From positions 1,236,722-1,300,721 of the forward strand of contig NZ_JACBFS010000001.1 of the NCBI RefSeq assembly GCF_022138605.1: 64,000 nt of DNA. The letters are read 5' to 3'. Origin of the DNA: Xanthobacter sp. NM-25. GTDB taxonomy: Bacteria > Pseudomonadota > Alphaproteobacteria > Rhizobiales > Xanthobacteraceae. The position numbers and the translations under genes are program-made. Below the pieces are notes generated by a model. It was not told the DNA's origin. It saw only the letters and a program-made list of their open reading frames with translations, and searched no databases. The number at the start of each line of letters is the position of its first letter. Position 1 is the first letter of the stretch. This document shows, one piece after another, positions 50,029-58,580 of the stretch.

Positions 50029-51333
50029 TCAGCCGCGGCGCCGCAGCAGGCGCTGGATCTCGCGGTTGGAATTGATGGTCGCCTCCTTCAAGGCGGCGTC
50101 GGGCGCGATCTCGCCGGCCAGCGTCCGGTCGAGGGCGCTTTTGAGATATTCGCGCACCTTGTGATAGCCCGGCACCTGCAGGAAGGCGCCGGCATATTCG
50201 GCCTGCTCCAGGGCCACCTTGGCCTGCGGCACCTCCTTGAGATAGGCCAGCATCTCGGGGGTCTGCCAGGCGGACTTGCGCACCGCCAGATAGCCGGTGT
50301 CGCGACCCCACTGGGACTGCACCTCGGTGGAGGTCATCCACTGGGCGAAGGTCCAGCTGGCCTCGATGGCGGCGTCGGACTGCTTCCTGGCGATCATGAT
50401 GGGGCCGCCACCCTGGCAGGCGCCGAACATCTTGTTCTTCGGCATCATCGCCACGTCCACCTCGAACGGGGAGGACTTGCGCAGGTTGGTGAGGGAGCCG
50501 GTGGAGTGGTAGAGCATGGCGGTGCGGCCGGCCATGAAGTCGTTGGCCGAGCCCTGCCAGGTGGAGGCCGGCGGCATCACCCCCGCCTTGACCATCTTCA
50601 CCCAGAATTCCAGGGCGTTGACCGCTTCCGGCTTGTCGAACAGCACGCTGTCCTTGGTCCACGGCACCAGGCCGTTCTGCCGGCAGTAGCACTCGAACAT
50701 CCAGTCGTGCCAACCGCCGCCGATGGTGACGCCCCAGCGCTTCAGCTCACCATTCTCGCGAATGGTGAGGGCCTTGGCGGTCTCCAGCAGGTCGTCCCAG
50801 GTCACCGGCGCCTTGGTGATGCCGGCCGCCTTCAGGGCGTCCTTGTTGAGATAGAGCACCGGGGTCGAGGGCTGGAACGGCAGGCCATAGAGCTTGCCGT
50901 CGGACACGCAGGTATCGAGGAAGCTCGGGATGAAGTCCTGGTAGATGTCAGTCTTCTTGGCCTTATCGGTGACGTCGGCCAGGGAATCGAGACCGAGGAA
51001 GGTCTGCAGCGCCGAATTGATGGGCAGCCAGGTGGCCGGCGGATCACCCACGCCGAGGGCGGTGATGACCTTCTGCTCGGTATTGTCGTAGCTGCCGGCA
51101 TAGATCGCTTCGACTTCGATCTTCTCGTGCTCGGCATTGAACTTGGAGATCATGCCCGAGACGATCCGGTTGATGTCGCCGGACACACCGACCGGATACA
51201 TGAACTGGACCTTGACCTTGTCCGCCGCACGGGCGCGGCCGCCACCGAGCCCCACCAGCGCGGCAGCCGAGACGGCGCCGCCGACGAGAACGCCGCGCCG
51301 GGAAATGGGGGAAAATGTGGATTTGACCGACAT
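50029..51333 (-). CDS. ABC importer extracellular solute-binding protein, UgpB-like
   Basis: 434-residue periplasmic binding protein. The N-terminus SRRGVLVGGAVSAAALVGLG is a twin-arginine signal with cleavage near ARAAD, which is unusual for this class, since most use Sec. The mature part is family-1 binding protein (KIEVEAIYAGSYDNTEQKV, AWQGSANDFMAGRTAM-like region STWQGSANDFMAGRTAMLYH). Glycerol-3-phosphate or a phosphodiester is the best guess from the PHO-box-like repeat upstream, the divergent phosphoesterase, the DeoR regulator and the phosphatase. A sugar cannot be excluded. Confidence 0.85.
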   Translation of the reverse strand: MSVKSTFSPISRRGVLVGGAVSAAALVGLGGGRARAADKVKVQFMYPVGVSGDINRIVSGMISKFNAEHEKIEVEAIYAGSYDNTEQKVITALGVGDPPATWLPINSALQTFLGLDSLADVTDKAKKTDIYQDFIPSFLDTCVSDGKLYGLPFQPSTPVLYLNKDALKAAGITKAPVTWDDLLETAKALTIRENGELKRWGVTIGGGWHDWMFECYCRQNGLVPWTKDSVLFDKPEAVNALEFWVKMVKAGVMPPASTWQGSANDFMAGRTAMLYHSTGSLTNLRKSSPFEVDVAMMPKNKMFGACQGGGPIMIARKQSDAAIEASWTFAQWMTSTEVQSQWGRDTGYLAVRKSAWQTPEMLAYLKEVPQAKVALEQAEYAGAFLQVPGYHKVREYLKSALDRTLAGEIAPDAALKEATINSNREIQRLLRRRG

Positions 51334-51486
51334 CTCGTTCCTCTCATAGAGCGAATGGGATCGAATAGGCGCGCGTCGCCGACCGCCGGGATGGCGGCTC
51401 GCAAAGTCTTCTGGTGGAACTCCCCGGGAGAGACGCCCTCGAGATCCCGTCGGGACCCGGCGCGTGGATTTCTTATCGCCACACCC

Positions 51487-51504
51487 GTGACATTGATGTG
51501 ACTG
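51487..51504 (-). promoter_or_regulatory. PHO-box-like direct repeat upstream of the Ugp-like operon
   Basis: On the minus strand the sequence is CAGTCACATCAATGTCAC: two heptamers, CAGTCAC and ATGTCAC, 11 bases apart, against the consensus CTGTCAT-N4-CTGTCAC (5 of 7 and 6 of 7 matches). It lies about 150 bases upstream of the binding-protein start and 200 bases from the divergent phosphoesterase. PhoB control is inference from this match and the gene content. Confidence 0.55.
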
Positions 51505-51702
51505 TATCGTCAGTAAATTTGGGAATCGAGACTATAAATTGAGCAAGATGCACAAAGTTCCACATTTTCCCTCGCGCGCCTCGACGCCCGACCGCCCGGC
51601 CCCTAAGGTGCCCGGCATGCGCTTCCCCACGCCCAGCCGATCCACAGGCGCCGCGAACGCGGGCCCAAGGGGCAGCGCCTTTCACACTGTGGAGCAAATG
51701 CG

Positions 51703-52455
51703 ATGCTGATCGCCCAGATCACGGATTTTCATGTCACGGTCTCCGGCGCGCGGGTGGGCGACATCGACACCCGCGCCGCCTTCATGGCCCTGGTGGCGCG
51801 CCTCGCCGTGCTGCGCCCGAAGCCGGACCTCCTGCTGGTGAGCGGAGATCTCGCCGAGGCGGGGGTGGACGAGGAATATGCCTTCGTCCGCGCCGGCCTG
51901 GAGAGCCTTCGCATTCCCTTCCTTGCGGTGCCCGGCAATCACGACCTGCGCGCGCCCATGCGGCGGGTGCTCGGCAATTCGACTGGGCAAGCGGCGGACC
52001 ATCTGTGCCTGGACGTCAGCCTCGACAGCCTGCGGATCATCGGCCTCGACACGCTGGTGGAAGGTCACGCCCATGGCGCGCTCGATGCGGCGCGCCTCGC
52101 GTGGCTGAACGCCCGGCTGGACGCCGGCGCGGGGCAGCCCCTGCTCATCTTCATGCACCACCCGCCCTTCGCCACGGGTCTCAAGGCCATGGATGACATC
52201 GGCCTCACGCAGGGGCGCGAGGCCTTCGCCGCGCTGCTGCGCGGACGCACCGACGTGGTGGGCATCCTTTGCGGTCACGTGCACCGCGCCATTTCGGGCA
52301 TGTTCGCCGGCCATCGCACCTTCATCGCCCCCTCGGCCAGCCACCAGTTCGCTTTCGATCTCACGGCGCCCGGGTTCGCAGTGGTTCGCGAGCCGCCGCA
52401 GATCGCCCTCCACCAGTTGGTGGAGGGGCGTCTGGTCTCCTATCTGCGGGGTTGA
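51703..52455 (+). CDS. Metallophosphoesterase, GpdQ/CpdA-type
   Basis: 250-residue two-metal phosphodiesterase. Motifs in order: TDFHV (D-x-H), VSGDL, PGNHD, MHHPP and GHVH, the full calcineurin-like set. The class includes glycerophosphodiesterase GpdQ and cAMP phosphodiesterase CpdA. Being divergent from an Ugp-like importer favours a glycerophosphodiester or other organic diester as substrate. No signal peptide, so the substrate is hydrolysed after uptake. Ribosome site GGAG is 11 bases upstream. Confidence 0.88.
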   Translation: MLIAQITDFHVTVSGARVGDIDTRAAFMALVARLAVLRPKPDLLLVSGDLAEAGVDEEYAFVRAGLESLRIPFLAVPGNHDLRAPMRRVLGNSTGQAADHLCLDVSLDSLRIIGLDTLVEGHAHGALDAARLAWLNARLDAGAGQPLLIFMHHPPFATGLKAMDDIGLTQGREAFAALLRGRTDVVGILCGHVHRAISGMFAGHRTFIAPSASHQFAFDLTAPGFAVVREPPQIALHQLVEGRLVSYLRG

Positions 52456-52457
52456 TG

Positions 52458-53105
52458 TCAGCCGATCTTGAAGGCCCGCACCTCCGGCGGCATCTCCACC
52501 CCTGGCAAGTTGCGCGGATCGGGCACCGGCGCATCGATGGCCATGCGCACCGGCACCACCCCCGCCCACACCGGAAAGGCATAATCCGCGGCCTCGTCCT
52601 CCGGCGGCCCGGTCCGCACCTTGGCCGATGCCTCGGTGATGGGTAGCGACATGAGCGTGGTGGCCTTCAACTCCTGTTCGGTCACCGGCCGCAGGCGATC
52701 CCATTGGCCGGGGATGAAGCCATCCACGAACCGCTGCAGCTGGCGCCGCTTCTCCTGTGGATCCTCCACCATCTCGGCCACGCCGAAGATCATCACCGAG
52801 CGGTGGTTGATGTTGTAATTGTAGGCGGAGCGCGCCAGCACCAGGCCATCGAAGATGGTGACGGTGACGCATACCGGCTGGCTCTTCACCGCCCGGATCA
52901 TGCGGCTGGCGGAGGAGCCGTGCCAATAGATCCGATCCCCCTCGCGCCACTGCAAGGTGGGCGTCACCACCGGCTGGCCCTCGTGCACATAGCCCACATT
53001 GCACATGGGCATGGCATCGAGAATGGCATGGATGGTGGCCGCATCGTAATGGGCGATATGATGATACCGCCTCACGCGGGTTCGTGCGCTCGGGGGGCTG
53101 GACAT
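52458..53105 (-). CDS. PNPOx-like flavin-binding protein
   Basis: 215-residue split-barrel flavoprotein of the pyridoxamine-5'-phosphate oxidase-like group (DUF1984/'flavin-nucleotide-binding' type). ATG 53105 has GAGG upstream. The barrel includes GDRIYWHGSSASRMIRAVKS and VCVTVTIFDGLVLARSAYN. True PNPOx substrate residues are not evident. Divergent from a MocR-type regulator, a common pairing in which the PLP-sensing regulator controls its neighbour. Its stop is two bases from the convergent phosphoesterase gene. Confidence 0.85.
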   Translation of the reverse strand: MSSPPSARTRVRRYHHIAHYDAATIHAILDAMPMCNVGYVHEGQPVVTPTLQWREGDRIYWHGSSASRMIRAVKSQPVCVTVTIFDGLVLARSAYNYNINHRSVMIFGVAEMVEDPQEKRRQLQRFVDGFIPGQWDRLRPVTEQELKATTLMSLPITEASAKVRTGPPEDEAADYAFPVWAGVVPVRMAIDAPVPDPRNLPGVEMPPEVRAFKIG

Positions 53106-53229
53106 GGAACAAACCTCGATCAAAACACCAGTGCCACACACCATGGATCGCGCCCATGCGAGGCCATAGATCCGGCACAGCGGCGCCGGATGGAACCAGT
53201 GGCTCCGGACGGAACGGACGGTTGACGGC

Positions 53230-54678
53230 ATGTTTGCGATCGGGCTCGACAGGACCAGCGACGTCACCCTCCAGGAGCAGATTTTTCTGGCCACCCGCGA
53301 GTTGGTGCAGATGGGCCGTCTGCCGAAGGGCAGCCGCCTCGCCTCCAGCCGCGAGCTGGCCCAGCGCCTGAGGGTATCCCGCAACACCGTCATTCTGGCT
53401 TATGAGCGCCTGGCCGAGGAAGGCTATGTGGAAATGCGTGCGGGGGCCGGTGTTTTCGTTGCGGACCGGCCAGCCGCGCCCCCGCCGATGGGCCCCACGC
53501 CCCTGATCGACGCCGCCCCGGCAGCCACGCCGCAAGTGGCCGAGCCGGTCGCCATGCCGCCACTGCTCACCCGCACCGACCGCCGGCCGGTGCTCGACCT
53601 GTGGTATGGCCACGGCGACCCGCGCCTGTTTCCGGCCCATGTGTGGCGCAGCCTCGGCAACGCCGCCCTGGACGCCTGCGCCATCGGGCTCGCCAGCTAT
53701 GGACCGGTCGGCGGCGAGCCGCGCCTGCGCCAGGCCATCGCCACCCATCTTGCCACCTCGCGCGGGCTGGCGGTGGCGCCGGAGCAGGTGATCGTCACCT
53801 CCGGCGCCCAGGAGGCCCTCAACCTCATCGCCCGTCTGGTGCTGCGCGCCGGCGATGCCGTGGTGGTGGAAACGCCGGGCTACGCCGCCGCGGGCCACGT
53901 GTTCGCCGCAGAGGGCGCTCGGCTGTGCCCGGCGCCGGTGGATGCGGAGGGGCTCGTGTGCACTGCCATCGCCGCGCTCTGCCCACGGCTCGTCTACGTC
54001 ACCCCGGCCCACCAGTTTCCCACCGGGATTGCCATGAGCCACGCCCGCCGGCAGGCGCTCATCGCCGCCTGCTCCGCCGTTGGCGCCTTCATCGTCGAGG
54101 ATGATTATGACGGCGAGATCCTGTTCGCGCCGCCACCCGCGCCGGCCATCACCGCCATGGACCGCTCAACCCGCACGCTCTTTGTGGGCTCGTTCTCCAA
54201 GACCATCGGCAGTGGACTGCGGCTCGGCTACATGGTGGTGCCCCCCACCCTGGTGGCCGCCGCCGAAGCGGCCAAGAGCCTGATGAGCTATGGCCAGTCC
54301 TGGCTCGACCAGCAGATCCTCGCCGCCTTTCTGGAAAGCGGACGCTACCGCAGGCACCTGAACCGCCTGCGCACCGCCTATCGGCCCCGCCGCGAGGCTG
54401 CGCTCTCCGGCCTTCGCACGGTGTTCGGCCCGCGTCTCGCCGTGAGCCCCAATTCCGGCGGCCTGCATCTCTATGGCACCCTGGCGCCCCACGCCCCCGA
54501 CGCCGCCACGGTTGCGGCCGCCGCACGGTGCGCCGGCGTCGGCCTCTACCCCGCCGCCGCCTGCGCCGTGCGCGACACCCCGGAACGGTTGGCCCGCGCG
54601 CTGCTCATCGGCTTCGCCCCGCTGACAGTCGCGGAGCTGGACACCGCCTTCAGCCGCCTCCCCCGCATCTTTGATTGA
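53230..54678 (+). CDS. MocR/PdxR-type regulator (GntR HTH fused to aminotransferase-like domain)
   Basis: 482 residues. N-terminal GntR winged helix LASSRELAQRLRVSRNTVIL (about 37-56), a Pro/Ala linker (80-115), then a fold-type-I aminotransferase domain with ASYGPVGGEPRLRQAIATHL, the EDDYDGEI Asp and the PLP-binding Lys in GSFSKTIGSGLRLGY. Acts as a PLP-sensing DNA-binding protein. Divergent from the PNPOx-like gene across a 124-base gap; likely target is that gene, itself, or both. Confidence 0.92.
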   Translation: MFAIGLDRTSDVTLQEQIFLATRELVQMGRLPKGSRLASSRELAQRLRVSRNTVILAYERLAEEGYVEMRAGAGVFVADRPAAPPPMGPTPLIDAAPAATPQVAEPVAMPPLLTRTDRRPVLDLWYGHGDPRLFPAHVWRSLGNAALDACAIGLASYGPVGGEPRLRQAIATHLATSRGLAVAPEQVIVTSGAQEALNLIARLVLRAGDAVVVETPGYAAAGHVFAAEGARLCPAPVDAEGLVCTAIAALCPRLVYVTPAHQFPTGIAMSHARRQALIAACSAVGAFIVEDDYDGEILFAPPPAPAITAMDRSTRTLFVGSFSKTIGSGLRLGYMVVPPTLVAAAEAAKSLMSYGQSWLDQQILAAFLESGRYRRHLNRLRTAYRPRREAALSGLRTVFGPRLAVSPNSGGLHLYGTLAPHAPDAATVAAAARCAGVGLYPAAACAVRDTPERLARALLIGFAPLTVAELDTAFSRLPRIFD

Positions 54679-55010
54679 AGCCGCGCGGTACCGAACCCAG
54701 CCGAACAGGAACGAGCACTGCATGGCTGGCGCCATGAACACAGCGGGGCTCTCCCAGGGGTTACTTGTCGGTTACGTGGGGGTCACGCTGTAGGATAAAG
54801 TTGCGCCCGAAGCGGCCGATCAGAAGCCCCTCAAGCCAAGCCGGTTTTGCGCTCCGCCCCCGCACCGGCGATGTGGGGCGCATCACGCCGCCGCACATCG
54901 CTTTCACGCTCCACCGCATCGGCGCACCCAGCATTACCGCGCCCTGGGCACCGGAGCGCGGAATGACAAGACCCAGCGTTCCGTTTGAACTGATGCGTTT
55001 CTGCGGGGCT
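54679..55010. other. Intergenic stretch between the MocR gene and nifQ
   Basis: About 330 bases. A minus-strand frame (about 54761-55010) is open and ends ...FGRNFILQRDPHVTDK, but it has no start outside nifQ, no ribosome site and no family I know. It could be a decayed gene. It marks the left border of the nif operon. Confidence 0.4.
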
Positions 55011-55661
55011 CTACTCCGCCGCCAACGGCAGATCCTTTTCCGCGCCCGTGGCAAGACGCCCGTTACGGGTTCTTGCGAGCCGGCTTTCGCCATCCTCGGC
55101 ACCGAAGCAAACGGCGAAATCATCGCATTCCGCACAGACTGGGGCGGTGCACAGGCTGAAGCCTTCCGTGCCGCACACCATGCGATAGAGGAACTTCTTC
55201 CACTTCATGTCGTTGCGGTTCTTTTCCGCCAATGGCGCGAAATGCCGCCGCATGAGCTGCGACAGCTCCCCGCGATCCCGCAGGCCGAGATCCTGCCACA
55301 GATGATGGGGCGCCTTGCACCGACGGGCAATCATCGCGATGAGCCATTGCTCGATCCCGTCACCGGTGGAGCAATAGAGGCGAAGAATGTCGCGAATGGA
55401 GTCCTCCTCCCCATCGGGCGGCACGCCTTCCGCCGCGAGGCAGGGCGCCAGCGACGCCGCGGCGCCGGGAAACCCGGCGTCGAGGAGCTGGCGAAACTCG
55501 AGAGCCGAAAGCCCCAAGCCAGCCAAGCCCCCCTGCCCGCTCCGCGCCCCTTCTTCCATGGCCAGCGAAACCATGGCGGCGACGACATGACGATCGAACG
55601 CATCCCAGCCCGCCGGAGCAGGCGTCGCGAGAAGCTGGTCGTAGACCTCTTCCGCCGCCAT
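55011..55661 (-). CDS. nifQ: Molybdenum donor protein NifQ
   Basis: 216 residues. NifQ supplies a Mo-Fe-S precursor for FeMo-cofactor assembly on NifEN. The C-terminal cysteine motif CTAPVCAECDDFAVC (C-x4-C-x2-C-x5-C) is the NifQ cluster site, preceded by the RRHFAPLAEKNRNDMKWKKF stretch. ATG 55661 is 16 bases after the fdxB stop. Last gene of the nif operon in the window. Confidence 0.95.
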   Translation of the reverse strand: MAAEEVYDQLLATPAPAGWDAFDRHVVAAMVSLAMEEGARSGQGGLAGLGLSALEFRQLLDAGFPGAAASLAPCLAAEGVPPDGEEDSIRDILRLYCSTGDGIEQWLIAMIARRCKAPHHLWQDLGLRDRGELSQLMRRHFAPLAEKNRNDMKWKKFLYRMVCGTEGFSLCTAPVCAECDDFAVCFGAEDGESRLARTRNGRLATGAEKDLPLAAE

Positions 55662-55677
55662 CGCCGCGCCTCCCCGA

Positions 55678-55971
55678 TCAGGCTGCCTTTTCCAGGCCGT
55701 GCACCTGGCAATTGGCCGGACACACCCGCGCACAGGCGCCGCAGCCGATGCAGGCGCCGGTGTCGTTCATGACCATGACCTTCTTTTCCACCTCATCATC
55801 CTCGTCATCATCGAGGCTGACCACTTCGCCATCCTCGTTGATGCCCTTGAGGGTCATCACGTCCCGGCCGCACACCTTGTAGCAGCGCCCACAACCGATG
55901 CACTTCTCCGCATCGATATCGAGCAGGTAGTCTGGCTGCCAAGCTCGACCATCTCGGGTTTCGTTAGACAT
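55678..55971 (-). CDS. fdxB: Nif-linked ferredoxin III (2[4Fe-4S])
   Basis: 97 residues. Two cluster motifs CIGCGRCYKVCG and CIGCGACARVCPANC are separated by a long acidic insert (DDDEDDEVEKK), as in FdxB ferredoxins of nif operons. ATG at 55971. Likely an electron donor for nitrogenase or cofactor synthesis. An 83-base gap to the upstream DUF683 gene contains an imperfect GC-rich hairpin. Confidence 0.93.
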   Translation of the reverse strand: MSNETRDGRAWQPDYLLDIDAEKCIGCGRCYKVCGRDVMTLKGINEDGEVVSLDDDEDDEVEKKVMVMNDTGACIGCGACARVCPANCQVHGLEKAA

Positions 55972-56054
55972 GGGAAAACGACCTTCCAGGTTCAGGTCAC
56001 TTACGGGACCGGGCCGGCCCGCGACATTCCGCGGCCCAGCGCCGATGGTGAAAA

Positions 56055-56255
56055 TCAGGCGGCCTCCAGGGCCTTCAGGTCCGCGCGCTTCTTCTCCAGC
56101 TCCGCGAACGCATTGTGCGCCTTCGTGGCCACATCCATGATCTGCTCCCAATTCACCGGGAGTTCTTCGGAGAGGTCATGAAGGTCCATCTTGGCCTGGG
56201 TCGCCTTTGCGGACAGCTTCTTGAGTTCGGCCTTCAGCGCGTCGATATCGCTCAT
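56055..56255 (-). CDS. NifX-associated DUF683 / CCE_0567-like small helical protein
   Basis: 66 residues, two helices with heptad leucines (LKAELKKLSAKATQAKMDLH, then FAELEKKRADLKAL). ATG 56255 has GAGGACTGAC before it, which decides the start. Family members always lie next to nifX and the DUF269 gene; they are dimeric helical hairpins and may act as metal-binding helpers. Eight bases after the DUF269 stop. Confidence 0.9.
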   Translation of the reverse strand: MSDIDALKAELKKLSAKATQAKMDLHDLSEELPVNWEQIMDVATKAHNAFAELEKKRADLKALEAA

Positions 56256-56263
56256 GTCAGTCC

Positions 56264-56737
56264 TCAATAATTGGCCACGTCAGGGAATTTCTTGATCATC
56301 TCGACGCCGGAGCTGACGTATTTCGCGCCCTCCTCCGCCAGCTTGCCGAGATTATCGAAACCAAAGCGGTGCACATCGCGCAGCTGCTTGTTCACCACAA
56401 TCAGCCGCCCGCCGATCAGCACCATGCGGCCGAAGCCCTCGTGGCTCATCTTCAGCATCGGCGAGATCATCACCCGGGTCTCGCGCTCGATCAGCAGACA
56501 GACGGCGTTGAAGAACAGCTCGAGCCGCCAGATGGTCTCGGGATCGGGATCACCGATGATCGGCAGCGCCCGGCGGGCTTCCTTGTCGAGGATATAAGGC
56601 TCGAGAAGATCGAGGTCCTTCTTGCCCTCCCAGGCCCCATGGGTGTCCTGGGCCCGCCAGACCTTGATCAATTCCTTGACGAAGGGCGTCTCTTCGGCGG
56701 GAACCACCGCGATGGTGGCATCTGCTGCTTCGGCCAT
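56264..56737 (-). CDS. NifX-associated nitrogen fixation protein (DUF269)
   Basis: 157 residues. DUF269 family, strictly linked to nifX in diazotrophs; includes TPFVKELIKVWRAQDTHGAW and the conserved FGRMVLIGGRLIVVNKQLRD. Role in FeMo-cofactor maturation is assumed from linkage. Nine bases after the nifX stop, so co-translated. Confidence 0.93.
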   Translation of the reverse strand: MAEAADATIAVVPAEETPFVKELIKVWRAQDTHGAWEGKKDLDLLEPYILDKEARRALPIIGDPDPETIWRLELFFNAVCLLIERETRVMISPMLKMSHEGFGRMVLIGGRLIVVNKQLRDVHRFGFDNLGKLAEEGAKYVSSGVEMIKKFPDVANY

Positions 56738-56746
56738 GGTGCGTCC

Positions 56747-57142
56747 TCAATCCTCAAAATCGAGCGTGCGTTCTTTGCCCTTGTTCAGCGCCTTGCGGAG
56801 CCAGGGCGGCGGAGTGCCCTTCAGCACTTCGGAGAGCTTGTCGATGAGATCGGCGATCTCTTCCGGCTGGTTCACCTTCATGGGGTGAATATTGTTGGCC
56901 ACCACGCGCGCCGCGCCGGAACCGCCGATCGCTGCCACGTAGAGAATCGCACAATCCTTGATGGCGTCGATCTTGGGGGCGAGCTTGTCCTCGTTCCCGT
57001 CTTCCTTCAGATCGCCATCGAACTCGATCGCCTCCACAAAGTGGCTCCCATCGGGGCTCACCTCATAGATGGCGATGTTCTTGGCCCATCCGAAATGTGC
57101 GTCGACCCGCTTCAGATCCTGCGTAGCAAATGCGACTTTCAT
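56747..57142 (-). CDS. nifX: FeMo-cofactor carrier protein NifX
   Basis: 131 residues of the NifX/NifB-C-terminal/NafY fold: MKVAFATQDLKRVDAHFGWA and the central GGSGAARVVANNIHPMKV. It binds NifB-co and VK-cluster between NifB, NifEN and nitrogenase. Placed 24 bases after nifN. Confidence 0.95.
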   Translation of the reverse strand: MKVAFATQDLKRVDAHFGWAKNIAIYEVSPDGSHFVEAIEFDGDLKEDGNEDKLAPKIDAIKDCAILYVAAIGGSGAARVVANNIHPMKVNQPEEIADLIDKLSEVLKGTPPPWLRKALNKGKERTLDFED

Positions 57143-57166
57143 GATGCGATCGCCTCGACATTCTTC

Positions 57167-58570
57167 TTAGTGATGGGTCGTAGCAGAAGTCGTGCCAGCA
57201 TCGCCCCCATGTCCGTGCCCCTCGGCACCGGGACGCCAGGTGTCCGGCGTCGGCTCGTGATGGTCCTCGTGGTCCTTGATCACGAGGTTGGCGATGTTGA
57301 AGATGAGGTCCCGAGTGCCCCGGTAGCCCACGCTCAGCTGGTGCCCCGCCCCCAGGCGATCGAACATGGGCATGCCGATGCGGTGGAACGGGATGCCGAG
57401 GCGCGCGGCCCCTTGGCGGCCATGGGAATGGGTGAGAAACAGATCACACCCTCGCTCCTTGGCGAGGGTTTCCAAGTCTTCCAGATCACCAATCAGCACT
57501 TCGTCGGCGGGCAGGCGCTCAAACACCGGCGACTGAGTGGTGGTGACTGCGGCCACCATCTGCGTGCCCATTTCGTGCAGCATGGAGCCGACATCGAACA
57601 AAAGGTCGGGTTCCGCACCAATGGCGAGGCGCCGCCCGCCCAGGTGGAAATGGGCATCGAGCATGGCGTCGACCAGTTGGCCCCGCTGGCGCCGATACTT
57701 CCGCGGCACCGGCTTGCCGGAGATCTCGCTCAGGAACATGATGAAATCATCGTTCGGTGCCAGCCCGCACAGGCGCTCGAACACCCGGGCCTTGGAGCCG
57801 GTGCGTTTTTCCATCGCTTCGGCCGCACGGCGCATCTGCGCGCCAATGCCGATGGTCCAGGCTGCATCGCCCATGGTCGCCACTTCATCGACGCCGATGC
57901 CGCCAATGGTGGTGGGGGTGAAATCGTCGGGGATGTGACCATCGAGCGAGCCCGCCAGGTCCGGCAGGAAAGACGGCGTCAGGCCAAAGTCTTCGATGAT
58001 GGCGCGCAGCTCATCGAGATCGCCCGGGGTCATGTGGCAGCCGGGCAGCACGTTGACGCGGGTCGGGTCCTTCGCCGCGCCCGGGTCGGGCACCTTCACC
58101 AAGCTCTCCACCATCTTGGCGACGGCCTTCTCCCAGCCATCCTGAAAGGCATCCTTGAAGTCCGGCGTGGAGACATAGACCATCGGGAAATCGGCAAGCT
58201 GCGGATACTTGCCGCGGATCAGCTTGATATAGCCATCCACGTCGTCGCCCTTGGTCTCGGTGACACCAGTGGAGCAGATGCCGATGATTTCCGGCTTGGT
58301 GCGATTGTAGATGTTGAGAATGGCCTGTTCGACATTCTCCAGGCCGCCGAGCACCGTCGCCACCTCGCTCATGGCGGTGGTCTGCAGCGGAATGGCTTCC
58401 TTGAAGTGACGCACGAACAGCACCAGGCCGAACGAGGTGCAGCCCTGCGAGCCGTGCAGCAACGGCATGCAGCCACGCAGGCCCATGAAGGCGAGCGCGC
58501 CGCCGATCGGCTGGCTCATCTTCAGGGGATTGACCGCACATGCCTTCTTGGTGGGGATCAGCTTCGCCAT
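57167..58570 (-). CDS. nifN: FeMo-cofactor scaffold subunit NifN, with His-rich tail
   Basis: Beta-like subunit of the NifEN scaffold; 467 residues from ATG 58570. N-terminal KKACAVNPLKMSQPIGGALA and HGSQGCTSFG hold the cluster cysteine region. GICSTGVTETKGDD is the equivalent of the third P-cluster motif in NifK. The last 40 residues are rich in His (DHEDHHEPTP, GHGHGG, final THH), unlike typical NifN, and might hold metal. Ten bases after the nifE stop. Confidence 0.95.
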   Translation of the reverse strand: MAKLIPTKKACAVNPLKMSQPIGGALAFMGLRGCMPLLHGSQGCTSFGLVLFVRHFKEAIPLQTTAMSEVATVLGGLENVEQAILNIYNRTKPEIIGICSTGVTETKGDDVDGYIKLIRGKYPQLADFPMVYVSTPDFKDAFQDGWEKAVAKMVESLVKVPDPGAAKDPTRVNVLPGCHMTPGDLDELRAIIEDFGLTPSFLPDLAGSLDGHIPDDFTPTTIGGIGVDEVATMGDAAWTIGIGAQMRRAAEAMEKRTGSKARVFERLCGLAPNDDFIMFLSEISGKPVPRKYRRQRGQLVDAMLDAHFHLGGRRLAIGAEPDLLFDVGSMLHEMGTQMVAAVTTTQSPVFERLPADEVLIGDLEDLETLAKERGCDLFLTHSHGRQGAARLGIPFHRIGMPMFDRLGAGHQLSVGYRGTRDLIFNIANLVIKDHEDHHEPTPDTWRPGAEGHGHGGDAGTTSATTHH

Positions 58571-58580
58571 GATGGGCCCC

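Noticed and set aside
54761..55010. Open minus-strand frame next to nifQ
   Set aside because: No start codon outside nifQ, no ribosome site and no recognised family, so not called as a gene.
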